Source: Polynucleobacter sp. es-MAR-4 (GTDB taxonomy: Bacteria > Pseudomonadota > Gammaproteobacteria > Burkholderiales > Burkholderiaceae). Taken from it: a stretch of DNA of 64,000 nt. The stretch spans positions 372,001 to 436,000 of the forward strand of contig NZ_JACVPF010000002.1 in the NCBI RefSeq assembly GCF_018882055.1, in the 5' to 3' direction. This document shows, one piece after another, positions 18,971 to 28,549 of this stretch. The position numbers and the translations under genes are program-made. The number at the start of each line of letters is the position of its first letter. Position 1 is the stretch's first letter. Under the pieces are notes generated by a model, which was given only the letters and a program-made list of their open reading frames with translations, did no database searches and was not told the origin of the DNA.

Positions 18971-19407
18971 TCTTTGAGCGCACTCTCAAAAGATTCAATG
19001 TCGGCAAAGCTTCGATAGACAGAGGCGAAACGAATATAAGCCACCTTATCCAGACGCTTCAGTTCACGCATTACCAACTCACCTACGCGTTCACTCGGAA
19101 TTTCTTTTTCACCAAGGCTGAGTAACTTCTCCTCAATGCGGGCAATGGATTCATCCACTGAATCCGATGAGACTGGGCGCTTACGCAATGCCAGCTTAAC
19201 CGAGCTCACTAACTTGTCATGACTATATTCAACACGGCTGCCGTTCTTCTTAACGATTGCTGGCAATACCAACTCAACACGCTCATAGGTCGTAAAGCGT
19301 TTATCGCATTTAGCGCAACGGCGGCGGCGGCGAATGGTATCGCCTTCGTCCGATACCCGGGTATCTAGTACCTGGGTATCGTCGTTATGGCAAAAAGGGC
19401 AGCGCAA
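18961..19407 (-). CDS. nrdR: Transcriptional repressor NrdR
   Basis: 148 residues, the normal length. An N-terminal zinc ribbon with Cys3-x2-Cys6 and Cys31-x2-Cys34, a very basic IRRRRRC stretch, then an ATP-cone domain from about 47 ([18 protein letters not shown]). NrdR senses ATP/dATP and represses ribonucleotide reductase genes at NrdR boxes. No nrd genes are in this window. Downstream of glyA in the same direction, a neighbour pair common in Betaproteobacteria. Confidence 0.96.
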   Translation of the reverse strand: MRCPFCHNDDTQVLDTRVSDEGDTIRRRRRCAKCDKRFTTYERVELVLPAIVKKNGSRVEYSHDKLVSSVKLALRKRPVSSDSVDESIARIEEKLLSLGEKEIPSERVGELVMRELKRLDKVAYIRFASVYRSFADIESFESALKELK

Positions 19408-19443
19408 TGAAGGTCTTCTTTACTGTTGAGTTTGAGTAATGGC

Positions 19444-20688
19444 TTAGCCGTAAACCGGGAAGCGTTTTGTGAGTTCAGCTACTTGAGCACGAACCTTGGC
19501 GATATTGTTAGCATCATTTGGATTATCTAAGACATCCGCAATGAAATTACCAACCTGACGCGCCTCAGCTTCTTTAAAGCCACGCGTTGTCATTGCTGGA
19601 GAACCCAAACGAATACCGCTCGTTACCATTGGCTTTTCTGGATCGTTTGGAATGCCGTTCTTGTTGCAAGTAATGTGCGCTTCACCCAATACACGCTCAG
19701 CCTCTTTACCAGTCATCTTCTTGGCACGGAGATCCACCAACATCACGTGAGAATCTGTACCACCAGATACGATGCGCAGGCCGCGCTCGATCAATGTCTC
19801 AGCTAAAGCTTTGGCATTAGCGACTACTTGTTTTTGATAATCAATAAAGCTAGGCTCTTGTGCCTCTTTAAATGCTGCAGCTTTACCAGCAATTACATGC
19901 ATCAAAGGACCACCTTGCAAGCCTGGGAATACCGCAGAGTTAATTGCTTTCTCATGCTCGGCTTTCATCAAGATGATGCCGCCACGTGGACCACGTAAGC
20001 TCTTGTGAGTAGTGGAAGTAACAATGTCAGCATGGGGCACTGGGTTTGGATATACACCAGCAGCTACTAAGCCAGCATAGTGCGCCATATCCACCATGAA
20101 AATCGCGCCCACTTCTTTGGCTAATTTACCGATGCGCTCGAAATCAATTTTTCTGGAATAAGCAGACGCACCAGCAATAATCAATTTTGGTTTGTGCTCA
20201 CGAGCCAAACGTTCCATCTGCTCGTAATCGATCTCTTCGTTTTTATCCAAACCATAAGCGATCGGGTTAAACCACTTACCGCTCATGTTTAGAGCCATAC
20301 CGTGAGTCAAGTGACCGCCTTCAGCCAAGCTCATCCCCATAAAGGTATCGCCAGGCTTTAAGAAGGCCAAGAATACTGCTTGGTTAGCAGATGCGCCGCA
20401 ATGGGGCTGCACGTTAGCCGCTTCAGCACCAAACAAGGCCTTAACGCGATCAATCGCCAATTGCTCAGCAACGTCCACAAACTCGCAACCACCGTAATAA
20501 CGCTTGCCTGGATAGCCTTCAGCATACTTATTGGTCAGCTGAGAGCCCTGTGCCTGCATTACTGCTGGGGAGGTGTAGTTCTCAGAAGCGATGAGCTCAA
20601 TATGGTCTTCTTGACGCTTATTTTCATTCTGAATTGCTGCCCACAACTCTGGGTCGGTTTTGGCTAAAGTGTTTTGGCGGTCAAACAT
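19444..20688 (-). CDS. glyA: Serine hydroxymethyltransferase
   Basis: 414 residues. PLP enzyme converting serine and tetrahydrofolate to glycine and methylene-THF. Shows [19 protein letters not shown] near 23-41, [15 protein letters not shown] near 54-68, the PLP-lysine segment [15 protein letters not shown] near 223-237 and a C-terminal [12 protein letters not shown]. Length is typical. Divergent from tolQ with only 76 bp between, which leaves no room for a riboswitch. Confidence 0.97.
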   Translation of the reverse strand: MFDRQNTLAKTDPELWAAIQNENKRQEDHIELIASENYTSPAVMQAQGSQLTNKYAEGYPGKRYYGGCEFVDVAEQLAIDRVKALFGAEAANVQPHCGASANQAVFLAFLKPGDTFMGMSLAEGGHLTHGMALNMSGKWFNPIAYGLDKNEEIDYEQMERLAREHKPKLIIAGASAYSRKIDFERIGKLAKEVGAIFMVDMAHYAGLVAAGVYPNPVPHADIVTSTTHKSLRGPRGGIILMKAEHEKAINSAVFPGLQGGPLMHVIAGKAAAFKEAQEPSFIDYQKQVVANAKALAETLIERGLRIVSGGTDSHVMLVDLRAKKMTGKEAERVLGEAHITCNKNGIPNDPEKPMVTSGIRLGSPAMTTRGFKEAEARQVGNFIADVLDNPNDANNIAKVRAQVAELTKRFPVYG

Positions 20689-20764
20689 GGTGATAATCCT
20701 AATGAAGTTGGATTGCTGAGTTAATTAACTTAGTAAAATCAACCTACATCATACAAAATCCACC

Positions 20765-21421
20765 ATGACACCTACTCAAGACCTCTCATTCCTCTCCCTA
20801 GTCCTTAATGCCAGCCTATTAGTCCAGTTGGTAATGTTGTTATTACTAGGGATGTCCGTAGCCTCCTGGACCATTATTTTCAAGAAAACCGCCATTCTGC
20901 GAGGCGTAAGACGCGATACCGAGCGTTTTGAGCGTGACTTTTGGTCTGGCGGAGACCTGAATACCCTTTTAGATGCCGCTCAGCGTAATACCCGTAGCGA
21001 TGCCGTTTTGGAGCATATCTTTGAAGCTGGCATGCAGGAGTTCATGAAAGTTCGTGAAATCGATGCCGCTCGCCGCGCCATGAAAGCCACCTACCAACGA
21101 GAAATGGATGCCCTGGAAGCCAATTTGCCATTCTTGGCATCGGTAGGCTCAGTTTCTCCTTATATCGGCCTGTTTGGTACGGTTTGGGGAATCATGCATG
21201 CCTTCCGCGGCTTAGCTAACGTTCAAAACGCCACGCTGGCAGCTGTAGCCCCCGGTATTGCAGAGGCACTAGTTGCTACTGCGATTGGCTTGTTTGCCGC
21301 GATTCCTGCGGTGGTTGCCTACAACCGCGCTGCCACTGATGTAGATCGCCTCTCCATCCGCTTTGAGACTTTTATTGAAGAATTCACCAACATCTTGCAA
21401 CGTCAAGCTGCAGGTAAATGA
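20765..21421 (+). CDS. tolQ: Tol-Pal system proton channel TolQ
   Basis: 218 residues. Inner-membrane protein with three membrane segments (about 17-37, 122-145, 165-187) and the signature YIGLFGTVWGIMHAFRGLAN near 137-156. With TolR it turns proton flow into motion of TolA, needed for outer-membrane constriction at division. First gene of tolQ-tolR-tolA-tolB-pal-cpoB, which makes the assignment secure against ExbB. Confidence 0.95.
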   Translation: MTPTQDLSFLSLVLNASLLVQLVMLLLLGMSVASWTIIFKKTAILRGVRRDTERFERDFWSGGDLNTLLDAAQRNTRSDAVLEHIFEAGMQEFMKVREIDAARRAMKATYQREMDALEANLPFLASVGSVSPYIGLFGTVWGIMHAFRGLANVQNATLAAVAPGIAEALVATAIGLFAAIPAVVAYNRAATDVDRLSIRFETFIEEFTNILQRQAAGK

Positions 21422-21843
21422 GCATGGCCGGATCACTCAGAAAATCTTCTAAACGTCGGGCCATGTCCGACATCAATGTGGTGCCTTACATCGACGTGAT
21501 GCTGGTGCTGCTTGTGATCTTCATGGTAACCGCGCCCATGGTCAATCCAGGCGTTGTCAATCTTCCGACTGTTGGTGGCGCAAAAGTGCAATCTTTGCCG
21601 CCAGTCTTTTTAACCATCGATGCCAATGAGAATGTCATTGTGCGCAAAGATGGCGATCCCGTGCAGACGCTAAATAAGTTTGAACTAGGTGCGTTTGCCA
21701 GATCACAAGCAGAAAAGTCAGCCGAGCAACCCGTTGTGCTGGCTGCAGATAAATCCATTAAATATGAAGTAGTGATGGATGTCATGTCTAAGCTCAAAGA
21801 AAATGGTGTGAAGCGTGTTGGTCTTGCCGTGAAGAGTCAGTAA
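21418..21843 (+). CDS. tolR: Tol-Pal system protein TolR
   Basis: 141 residues, overlapping tolQ by 4 bp. Single membrane helix with the conserved Asp26 in VVPYIDVMLVLLVIFMV, preceded by a basic cytoplasmic N-terminus; the periplasmic domain ends in DVMSKLKENGVKRVGLAVK. Partner of TolQ in the proton-driven motor. Confidence 0.95.
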   Translation: MSMAGSLRKSSKRRAMSDINVVPYIDVMLVLLVIFMVTAPMVNPGVVNLPTVGGAKVQSLPPVFLTIDANENVIVRKDGDPVQTLNKFELGAFARSQAEKSAEQPVVLAADKSIKYEVVMDVMSKLKENGVKRVGLAVKSQ

Positions 21844-21862
21844 GCCTCTTTGTCTTTTATTC

Positions 21863-22669
21863 ATGAATAGCGCGCAAACTTTTCACTCTACCTTTTCTAG
21901 AGGTCGTCTAACAGCAAATGAAAGTACGAAGCGTGCTTTCAGTTTCTCGCTTGCTGCCCACTTAGGCTTGCTCGCATTTTTGGTAATTGGAATTAGCTGG
22001 AATAACTCCACCCCCTCAGGCGTTGAAGTGGAGTTGTGGGATGCCAGTCAACAGGTGGAAACCCCTGTCGTGCCAGAACTCAAAACAGAAATGAAAGAGG
22101 AAGCGGCTGACATCGCCATTAAGAAAAAGAAGGTGGAAAAAGAGCCTCCTAAAAAAGAGGTGAAAGAAACGCCTAAGCCAGTTACTCCCGTCAAACCTAC
22201 TCCACCCAAGGAGAAGGAAAAAGAAAAGCCCAAGAAAGCCGAAGCTCCGAAAGCAACATCTCCCGCAGAGACAAAGGCCAATGCTGCAGCCGAAAAAGTC
22301 CGCGCAGATCAGTTAGCGCGTTTGCGAGCAGCTGCTGGTGCTGAAGGCGGTAGTGGAGGCACGAGTGGCAGCGGTGTTGGCGGTGGCGGCAATGCGCCCC
22401 CTGGCTGGACAGATAAAGTTGTCAAAAAAGTGAAGCCTCTGATTGTGTTTAACCCAGAGTCTATTAGTGGTAATCCTGCGGCAGTCGTTAAAGTGAACCT
22501 CGCACCCGATGGCGCAATCTTAAGCACTGATCTCATCACCTCTAGCGGCAACGCTGGCTGGGACCGTGCAGTATTGCTGGCACTAACCCGTGCGGAGAGT
22601 CTGCCAAAAGACGACAATGGAAAAATTCCTCAAAGAGAAGTTAAGCTGACCTTTAAACCCAAGGACTAA
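21863..22669 (+). CDS. tolA: Cell envelope integrity protein TolA (TonB-like C-terminal domain)
   Basis: 268 residues, shorter than E. coli TolA (421). One N-terminal membrane helix (about 29-47), then a Lys/Pro/Glu-rich linker (about 80-140, KKKVEKEPPKKEVKE type), an Ala-rich part, a Gly-rich hinge (GGSGGTSGSGVGGGG near 155-172) and a C-terminal domain (about 174-268) of TonB_C/TolA type. The long Ala-rich helical domain II of enteric TolA is much reduced. It links TolQR to TolB/Pal across the periplasm. Position between tolR and tolB supports the call. Confidence 0.9.
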   Translation: MNSAQTFHSTFSRGRLTANESTKRAFSFSLAAHLGLLAFLVIGISWNNSTPSGVEVELWDASQQVETPVVPELKTEMKEEAADIAIKKKKVEKEPPKKEVKETPKPVTPVKPTPPKEKEKEKPKKAEAPKATSPAETKANAAAEKVRADQLARLRAAAGAEGGSGGTSGSGVGGGGNAPPGWTDKVVKKVKPLIVFNPESISGNPAAVVKVNLAPDGAILSTDLITSSGNAGWDRAVLLALTRAESLPKDDNGKIPQREVKLTFKPKD

Positions 22670-22672
22670 TGC

Positions 22673-23980
22673 ATGTTGCCAGTAGCTAAAAAGTATTTTT
22701 TATCAGCGGTATCCGTATTCGTAGTGATGCTATCAATCACTGGATTGAGCACACCTGCTGTAGCGCAAATGAATATTGAAATTACTGGTGTCGGTCAGTC
22801 CCTTTATCCCATCGCGGTGATGCGCTTTAAGGACGAGAACAAACTCCCCACCAGCGTTACCGAAATCATTCGCCAAGACTTAGCGCGTAGTGGCTACTTT
22901 AAAAATACCGAAAATGGCAATGCGAGTGAAAGTGATGAAGGTACTCCAAACTATAAATCCTGGGCAGCCCGCGGAGCGGATGCCTTGGTTGTGGGATCAG
23001 TTGTTCAAACAAGCGCTTCCCAATTTGAGATTCGCTACAAGCTTTTTGATGTTCGTAAATCAGAAAGTCTGGGCGGTTTAAATCTCAATTCCAGCGCTGA
23101 CAACTTGCGCGCAGCAGCTCACAAAATTGCTGATGACATCATTTACAAATTACTGGGTGAGCGCGGCATCTTCTCGACACGGCTCTCTTATGTAATTAAG
23201 GAAGGTAAACGTTATCGCCTCGTCATTTCTGATGCGGATGGTCAGAATATTCGCAATGCCATGAACAGCGGCGAACCGATTATTTCTCCATCTTGGTCAC
23301 CAGACGGTAAAAAAGTAGCTTATGTATCTTTTGAAGATCGTAAGCCCGTGATCTATGTTCACGAGCTCGCTACCGGTCGTCGTATTTCCCTCTCCAATCA
23401 AAAGGGCAATAACAGCGCTCCTGCGTGGTCACCAGACGGTAAAAGATTGGCTGTCTCACTCTCCAAGGATGGCAATACCCAGATCTATGGCATCAATGCA
23501 GATGGCAGTGGACTTCACCGCCTCACCCGTGGTCGTACGATTGATACGGAGCCACAATATTCAGCTGATGGTCGTTACATCTACTTCACCAGTGATCGTG
23601 GTGGCAATCCACAAATCTATCGCATGAGCGCTGAAGGCGAGCAGGTAGAAGGCGCCAAGCGTATTACCTATAAGCAAGGTTTTGTGACTTCTCCACGCAT
23701 CTCACCAGATGGCAAGTATCTAGCCTATATCGCCAATATTGGCGGAGCGTTCCGTCTTTATATCCTGAACTTGGCAACCGGCGACTCACAGGCCTTAACT
23801 GATGGCACGAGTGATGAATCCCCTTCTTTTGCTGCGAATGGACGCTATGTGCTCTACTCCACCAAGGTCGGCGGCAAGCGGGTATTGGCAGCAGTCTCTG
23901 TAGACGGCAACTCCAAACAGGTATTAAGTATTCCAGGATCTGATGTGCGTCAGCCATCCTGGGGTCCGTTTATGGACTAA
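22673..23980 (+). CDS. tolB: Tol-Pal system periplasmic protein TolB
   Basis: 435 residues. A signal peptide (about 1-31, cleavage near VAQA), N-terminal domain (about 35-160) and a C-terminal beta-propeller of repeated SWSPDGKKVAYVSF-like units (near 205, 249, 293, 337 and 381). TolB binds Pal and TolA in the periplasm. Two propeller repeats share near-identical DNA (GGTCACCAGACGGTAAAA at two places), which reflects the internal repeats. Starts 3 bp after tolA. Confidence 0.96.
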   Translation: MLPVAKKYFLSAVSVFVVMLSITGLSTPAVAQMNIEITGVGQSLYPIAVMRFKDENKLPTSVTEIIRQDLARSGYFKNTENGNASESDEGTPNYKSWAARGADALVVGSVVQTSASQFEIRYKLFDVRKSESLGGLNLNSSADNLRAAAHKIADDIIYKLLGERGIFSTRLSYVIKEGKRYRLVISDADGQNIRNAMNSGEPIISPSWSPDGKKVAYVSFEDRKPVIYVHELATGRRISLSNQKGNNSAPAWSPDGKRLAVSLSKDGNTQIYGINADGSGLHRLTRGRTIDTEPQYSADGRYIYFTSDRGGNPQIYRMSAEGEQVEGAKRITYKQGFVTSPRISPDGKYLAYIANIGGAFRLYILNLATGDSQALTDGTSDESPSFAANGRYVLYSTKVGGKRVLAAVSVDGNSKQVLSIPGSDVRQPSWGPFMD

Positions 23981-24027
23981 GGGGCTGCCCTTAGGCATCC
24001 GACTCCAACGCAAACTGTTTCTGGCTA

Positions 24028-24072
24028 AATAGCCAATATTGGGCTCTTGGGGGCATAATATTGGCTATTAGC
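24028..24072 (+). other. Long stem-loop in the tolB-pal gap
   Basis: AATAGCCAATATT at 24028-24040 and AATATTGGCTATT at 24057-24069 are a perfect 13-bp inverted repeat with a 16-base loop rich in G. The stem extends by three more pairs if one A is bulged. No T run follows, so it is not a clear terminator. It may be a processing or stabilising element that lets pal be expressed above tolQRAB, or a bidirectional protein site. Confidence 0.5.
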
Positions 24073-24110
24073 TTATTTAGTCACTTAGTTTGTAGGAAAA
24101 AGGACAGATC

Positions 24111-24611
24111 ATGAAGATTTCTATCGCACGCCGTGCCGCAACACTCACTCTTGTAGGCGCAACCGCCCTCCTCTTGGCAGCTTGCTCAAGCGTCAAATTG
24201 GATGATGTTGATGGCGCCAATGGTGGTGGCAGTGGTAACTTTGGCTCACAGCCATGGAATGATCCAAGCAGCCCGTTATTCCAACGCAGCGTGTACTTTG
24301 ATTTCAATGAATACACCGTTCAAACTAAATACCAAAAACAACTTTCTGCTCATGCAAGCTTCTTGAAAGCCAACCCAAAGCAGAAGATCATTATTCAAGG
24401 CAATACCGATGAACGCGGCACAGCTGAATACAACTTGGCCTTAGGCCAACGTCGTTCAGATGCAGTGCGTAAGTCACTTAATTTAATGGGCGTATCTGAC
24501 GATCAAATGGAAGCGGTAAGCTTTGGTAAAGAGAAGCCAAAAGCTGAAGGTGATAACGAAGCCGCCTGGGCCGAGAATCGCCGCGCTGATATTGTGTACA
24601 TCACAAACTAA
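24111..24611 (+). CDS. pal: Peptidoglycan-associated lipoprotein Pal
   Basis: 166 residues. Lipoprotein signal with lipobox LLAAC (Cys25), a short Gly-rich linker, then an OmpA-like peptidoglycan-binding domain (about 60-166) containing SVYFDFNEYTV, GNTDERGTAEYNLALGQRRS and AWAENRRADIVY. Anchored in the outer membrane and bound to peptidoglycan and TolB. Its TAA shares one base with the ATG of cpoB. Confidence 0.96.
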   Translation: MKISIARRAATLTLVGATALLLAACSSVKLDDVDGANGGGSGNFGSQPWNDPSSPLFQRSVYFDFNEYTVQTKYQKQLSAHASFLKANPKQKIIIQGNTDERGTAEYNLALGQRRSDAVRKSLNLMGVSDDQMEAVSFGKEKPKAEGDNEAAWAENRRADIVYITN

Positions 24612-25348
24612 TGTTCATGCGTAAGCCAAATCACTGTTTCAAACAAACGCTCTCACGAGCGTTTTGTTTAAGCGCTGCCGCCATTTGCCTTGGAATGTCC
24701 AGTAGTGCTTGGGCGCTCTTTGCGGATGATGATGCTCGCAAAGCTATTCTGGATTTACGAAAGTCCCTAGCAACAACGCAAATGGACTTACAAAATCAAA
24801 TTGAGAAACTCAAAGCTGATAATGCAGAGTTACGCGGCAAGGTAGAGACCCTTGAGAAGCAAGGGGAAGATATCAGCACCAGCCAAAAGACTTACTACCA
24901 AGATCTCGATTCGCGCTTGGGTAATTTTGAGCCCCGTACAGCCACAGTTGAAGGCGTAAGCGGCACAGTGCAACCTGGCGAGAAAAAAGCGTATGACGAT
25001 GCCTTAAAAGCATTTCAGGCGGGCAACCTCAAGAAAGCTGATGAAGGTTTTTCAGCTTTTGTTAATCGATACCCGAAGAGCCCCTACGCACCACTCGCAC
25101 TCTTTTGGAGTGGCAATAGCAAATACGCTAATAAGGACTACACCGGCGCTATCGCTCAATTACAAAGCCTCATTAAGCGCTACCCAAATCATCCACGCAT
25201 TCCATCTGCGCTGTTAACGCTGGGTAATGCGCAATTGGAAAGTGGCAACAAAGCAGCCGCCAAGAAAACATTTGCTGAGATTATTAGCAAATACCCAGAT
25301 ACTGAAGCAGCTAAGGATGCTCAGCAACTGAACGCTGCAATCAAGTAA
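24611..25348 (+). CDS. cpoB: Cell division coordinator CpoB (YbgF), TPR protein
   Basis: 245 residues. A signal peptide (about 1-35), an N-terminal coiled coil (about 43-85, LRKSLATTQMDLQNQIEKLK) that trimerises the protein, then TPR units from about 125 (YDDALKAFQAGNLKKADEGF, GAIAQLQSLIKRYPNHP, AAAKKTFAEIISKYPDT). CpoB works with PBP1B and Tol to couple septal wall synthesis to outer-membrane constriction. Start overlaps the pal stop by one base. Confidence 0.94.
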   Translation: MFMRKPNHCFKQTLSRAFCLSAAAICLGMSSSAWALFADDDARKAILDLRKSLATTQMDLQNQIEKLKADNAELRGKVETLEKQGEDISTSQKTYYQDLDSRLGNFEPRTATVEGVSGTVQPGEKKAYDDALKAFQAGNLKKADEGFSAFVNRYPKSPYAPLALFWSGNSKYANKDYTGAIAQLQSLIKRYPNHPRIPSALLTLGNAQLESGNKAAAKKTFAEIISKYPDTEAAKDAQQLNAAIK

Positions 25349-25360
25349 GTTCTGTCTGTC

Positions 25361-26101
25361 ATGTCTTCTCTATCGGCCGCATTTCAGAATATCGCCCCGC
25401 GCAAACCAAATGCGCCCGCTGTTATTTTGTTCTCTGGCGGCTTAGATTCAAGTACGATTCTCGCGCTAGCTAAAGATCTCGGTTACGCCCCCTATGTTTT
25501 GTCAGTAAGTTATGGGCAACGCCACTCCTCGGAGTTAGCAGCAGCAAAACATATTGCTAAGAAGATGGGCGTGATTCGTCACGAGGTAGTGAATTTAGAT
25601 CTCACGCGCTTTGGCGGCTCCGCACTCACAGACTCAACTATTGATGTGCCCATTACGCCCGGCAAAGATCAAGAGATTCCGGTGACTTATGTACCCGCGC
25701 GCAACACAATTCTGCTTTCGCTAGCATTAGGCTGGGCAGAATCATTGGGTGGTCTTGATATTTTTTATGGCGCCAATGCAGTCGATTACTCCGGCTATCC
25801 GGACTGCCGCCCAGAATATGTTGCCTCATTTGAAACGATGGCCAACCTGGCGACTAAGGCTGGTGTAGAGGCGCTAAACAATGAAAATCGCTTTCGAGTG
25901 CACGCTCCCATTATTAGTATGAGTAAAGCAGAAATCATTCAACTAGGAACCACGTTAGGCGTGGATTACTCGCAAACAGTTTCTTGCTACCAAGCCAATG
26001 ATTTAGGTGAGGCTTGTGGTGAATGTGAGTCCTGTCGCTTAAGACAGGTAGGCTTTAAAAAAGCCAATCTGAGCGACCCAACGCGCTATCAGAAAAAGTA
26101 A
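25361..26101 (+). CDS. queC: 7-cyano-7-deazaguanine synthase
   Basis: 246 residues. ATP-dependent conversion of 7-carboxy-7-deazaguanine to preQ0 in queuosine biosynthesis. PP-loop LFSGGLDSS near 23-31, SVSYGQRH near 48, [13 protein letters not shown] near 108, and a C-terminal zinc-binding Cys cluster in [21 protein letters not shown]. 12 bp after cpoB, so it probably rides the tol-pal transcript; other que genes are not in the window. Confidence 0.95.
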   Translation: MSSLSAAFQNIAPRKPNAPAVILFSGGLDSSTILALAKDLGYAPYVLSVSYGQRHSSELAAAKHIAKKMGVIRHEVVNLDLTRFGGSALTDSTIDVPITPGKDQEIPVTYVPARNTILLSLALGWAESLGGLDIFYGANAVDYSGYPDCRPEYVASFETMANLATKAGVEALNNENRFRVHAPIISMSKAEIIQLGTTLGVDYSQTVSCYQANDLGEACGECESCRLRQVGFKKANLSDPTRYQKK

Positions 26102-26107
26102 TTTAAA

Positions 26108-26725
26108 TTACTTGGACTGCGTTTCTAGCATTCTCGCAACATAACGCGCAATTAAATCAATCTCTAGATTAACTGCATCACCTTTCTTGAGATTACCCAA
26201 TGTGGTGTTCTCAAGGGTGTGCGGAATAATGTTGATATCTACGACACAAGCATTTTGACTGTCTTGTGTTTTATTGACTGTCAGAGAAGCACCATTTACA
26301 ACAATGGAGCCCTTATAAGCCAAGAATGGCGCCAATTCCTTGGGGGCTTCGATCTGCAATAACCAGGATCCGTAAGGATCTTGTGCCACAGTAGCAAAGT
26401 GGGCTACTTTACCAACGCCATCCACATGACCGCTAACAAGATGCCCGCCTAGGCGATCATTAAGGCGTAGTGCTTTTTCTAAGTTGACTGGACCAACCTG
26501 ATCTAAACCAACAGTCTTATTCAGGGACTCACGTGAGATATCCAAAGCAAATGTATTGTGAGTTAATTCCGTTGCGGTCATGCAAGCGCCCTGAATGGCA
26601 ATGCTATCCCCCAAGACAACATCCTCAAGATAGCCAGCAGGCACCTCAACTACCAAGTACATGCCATCGCCCTTGACTTGAGCGCTCTGAATTTGGCCAA
26701 CGGCAGTAATAATTCCAGTAAACAT
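26108..26725 (-). CDS. ribE: Riboflavin synthase alpha subunit
   Basis: 205 residues. Dismutates two 6,7-dimethyl-8-ribityllumazine molecules to riboflavin. The chain is an internal duplication: domain 1 begins MFTGIITAVGQIQS with GACMTATELT, and domain 2 (from about 97) has LVSGHVDGVGKV and NGASLTVNK. It lies 53 bp downstream of ribD on the same strand and converges on queC through a short palindrome over both stop codons. Confidence 0.95.
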   Translation of the reverse strand: MFTGIITAVGQIQSAQVKGDGMYLVVEVPAGYLEDVVLGDSIAIQGACMTATELTHNTFALDISRESLNKTVGLDQVGPVNLEKALRLNDRLGGHLVSGHVDGVGKVAHFATVAQDPYGSWLLQIEAPKELAPFLAYKGSIVVNGASLTVNKTQDSQNACVVDINIIPHTLENTTLGNLKKGDAVNLEIDLIARYVARMLETQSK

Positions 26726-26778
26726 AGTGAGATCTTAAAAAAGTTTTGTAATTTTCTTGGGTCGTTACTTCTTGTTTT

Positions 26779-27894
26779 TTATTTCTTGCCGAGACGCAGG
26801 CGAAGATCGGGGCCAAATAGACTTTGATCGATGAATTGCCAATCTTGACGTTGATCCAAAGCCGTCAATGGGGAAATGTTAGCCATGCCGATACCATCGC
26901 CCATCAAGAATGGTGCGTAATACAACAAAAGCTCATCAACGCAATCCTCCCTAAGCAAGGAGCCATTGAGCTTAAAGCCTGCTTCAACATGGATTTCATT
27001 CATATGGCGCTCTTGTGCCAAGTAGTTGAATAGCTTGGGTAAATCTACTTTGCCATGAGCATTCGCCATGACAAGCACTTCAGCACCAAGAGCCTCGAAT
27101 GCTTTTACTTTTTCTTGCGCTTGGGCAGAGTCCAAAGAGGCGCAAACCAGGATTACACCAGATTGATCAAGATTGCTAAATACCTTGGAATTGAGCGGAG
27201 TCTCCAACTTAGAGTCGACAATAATTTTCCAAGGCTGGCGTTCGGTCTTCACATCCCTGACATTCAGTGTTGGATCATCCTCTTTAACCGTCCCTACACC
27301 CGTCAAAATAGCGCAAGCTTGGGCACGCCAATGATGACCATCCGCTCTTGCGAGCGGCCCAGTAATCCACTGGCTTTGGCCATTCGGCAAAGCGGTCTTG
27401 CCATCCAAGCTTGCGGCAATCTTTAGTCGCACCCAAGGCAAGCCGCGCTTCATACGAGAAACAAATCCCAGATTGAGAGCATGGGCTTCGGATTCCAACA
27501 AGCCACAGCGCACATCGATACCAGCGGCCTTTAATCGCTCCAAGCCTTTGCCGCTCACCAAGGGGTTTGGATCCAACATTGCCGCAATTACCATTGCAGG
27601 CTTGGCAGCAATCAAGGCATCAACGCAAGGGGGGGTTCTGCCTGTGTGGTTGCAGGGCTCCAAGGTCACATAAACCGTGGATCCTGCAGGATCAAATCCC
27701 TGCGACCGCGCATGAGCTAGAGCCTGTACCTCTGCATGGGCGCCACCTACCCTTTGGGTGTAGCCACGGCCAATCACCTGACCCTCTTTCACAATGACGC
27801 AACCCACCCGGGGGTTCGGATTGGAAAGATAGAGGGCTTTTTGAGCTTCGGCCAAGGCCTCACTCATCAATTGATGGTCAACAGCGGTATACAT
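26779..27894 (-). CDS. ribD: Bifunctional diaminohydroxyphosphoribosylaminopyrimidine deaminase / 5-amino-6-uracil reductase
   Basis: 371 residues from the ATG at 27894 (MYTAVDHQLM). An in-frame TTG at 27930, with AGGT ahead of it, would add 12 residues and cannot be excluded. The N-terminal deaminase domain has the zinc motif HAEVQAL and TLEPCNHTGRTPPC; the C-terminal reductase domain has RLKIAASLDGKTAL, SQWITG and the LHVEAG-type IHVEAGFKLNGSLL. It carries out steps 2 and 3 of riboflavin synthesis. Followed by ribE, with pilin genes immediately upstream. Confidence 0.93.
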   Translation of the reverse strand: MYTAVDHQLMSEALAEAQKALYLSNPNPRVGCVIVKEGQVIGRGYTQRVGGAHAEVQALAHARSQGFDPAGSTVYVTLEPCNHTGRTPPCVDALIAAKPAMVIAAMLDPNPLVSGKGLERLKAAGIDVRCGLLESEAHALNLGFVSRMKRGLPWVRLKIAASLDGKTALPNGQSQWITGPLARADGHHWRAQACAILTGVGTVKEDDPTLNVRDVKTERQPWKIIVDSKLETPLNSKVFSNLDQSGVILVCASLDSAQAQEKVKAFEALGAEVLVMANAHGKVDLPKLFNYLAQERHMNEIHVEAGFKLNGSLLREDCVDELLLYYAPFLMGDGIGMANISPLTALDQRQDWQFIDQSLFGPDLRLRLGKK

Positions 27895-27982
27895 GGGTCT
27901 ATTAAAACCGATTGTGGGTACTAGCGCCAAATTTACCTAGTCTCGCCCGCCCCGACTTACCTCCGGCTAGCCTGAGGGAAAC

Positions 27983-28549
27983 TCATCTACAGGCCTTCAA
28001 GTCTCTGTTGGGGTCACAAATGCGCCAGCGACCACCACTGCTCAAGATAAGCTGCCGCTCCAGCCGATCATCACGCTCATGACCCAAGATCAAGCGATTG
28101 GCAACAAAACCGCCTTGAGCCGTTTTAGCAGCTCCAGCAGCATTAAATGCAATCCCTCTTTTTGAAGAATGGGGGTCAATAAATTGCTTACCCCCACCCT
28201 TGAAATAGACTGGGTAAATGTCACCTTGAGAAAACCAGATTCGCTCCTCGCAAGCCAACTTTGGTTTGATCTGCATACAGGCACTCTTCACTACCCAACC
28301 CTCATCCCATAGCCTGCCATGCAAAGGAGTAATGCGGACAACATGTCCCAAAGCTAAAGCCTGTCCACGAGCGAACTGTGCATGAGCAATAAATCGCCTG
28401 GCAATAGTCTCGATTTCTCGAGCTGCTATTTGTTGATGAACAAGCGGCATCGTGATCGTTGCCAGGACAGCCGCTATGAGAACAACAGCCATTAGTTCTA
28501 GCAAACTGCTGCCGCATTCTCGATCAACGATCGGAGTGAGCTTATTCAA
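27983..28549 (-). CDS. GspH/FimT-type minor pseudopilin
   Basis: 188 residues. A short basic leader ends in Gly13, followed by SSLLELMAVVLIAAVLATITMPL, matching the prepilin-peptidase site with Glu at +5 of the mature protein and the hydrophobic helix. The ARRFIAHAQFARGQALALG segment and C-terminal GGRWRICDPN are like FimT/GspH. It probably helps prime type IV pilus assembly or DNA uptake. Last gene of a four-gene overlapping pseudopilin operon; overlaps the previous gene by 8 bp. Confidence 0.8.
   Translation of the reverse strand: MNKLTPIVDRECGSSLLELMAVVLIAAVLATITMPLVHQQIAAREIETIARRFIAHAQFARGQALALGHVVRITPLHGRLWDEGWVVKSACMQIKPKLACEERIWFSQGDIYPVYFKGGGKQFIDPHSSKRGIAFNAAGAAKTAQGGFVANRLILGHERDDRLERQLILSSGGRWRICDPNRDLKACR

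Noticed and set aside
22048..22281. Minus-strand frame opposite the TolA linker
   Set aside because: Phe/Ser/Gly-rich composition mirrors the Lys/Pro repeat on the coding strand; no start context.
26096..26113. 18-bp perfect palindrome over the stop codons of queC and ribE
   Set aside because: Purely A/T except two G/C pairs and explained by two converging TAA-type stops; too weak for a terminator and no T run.
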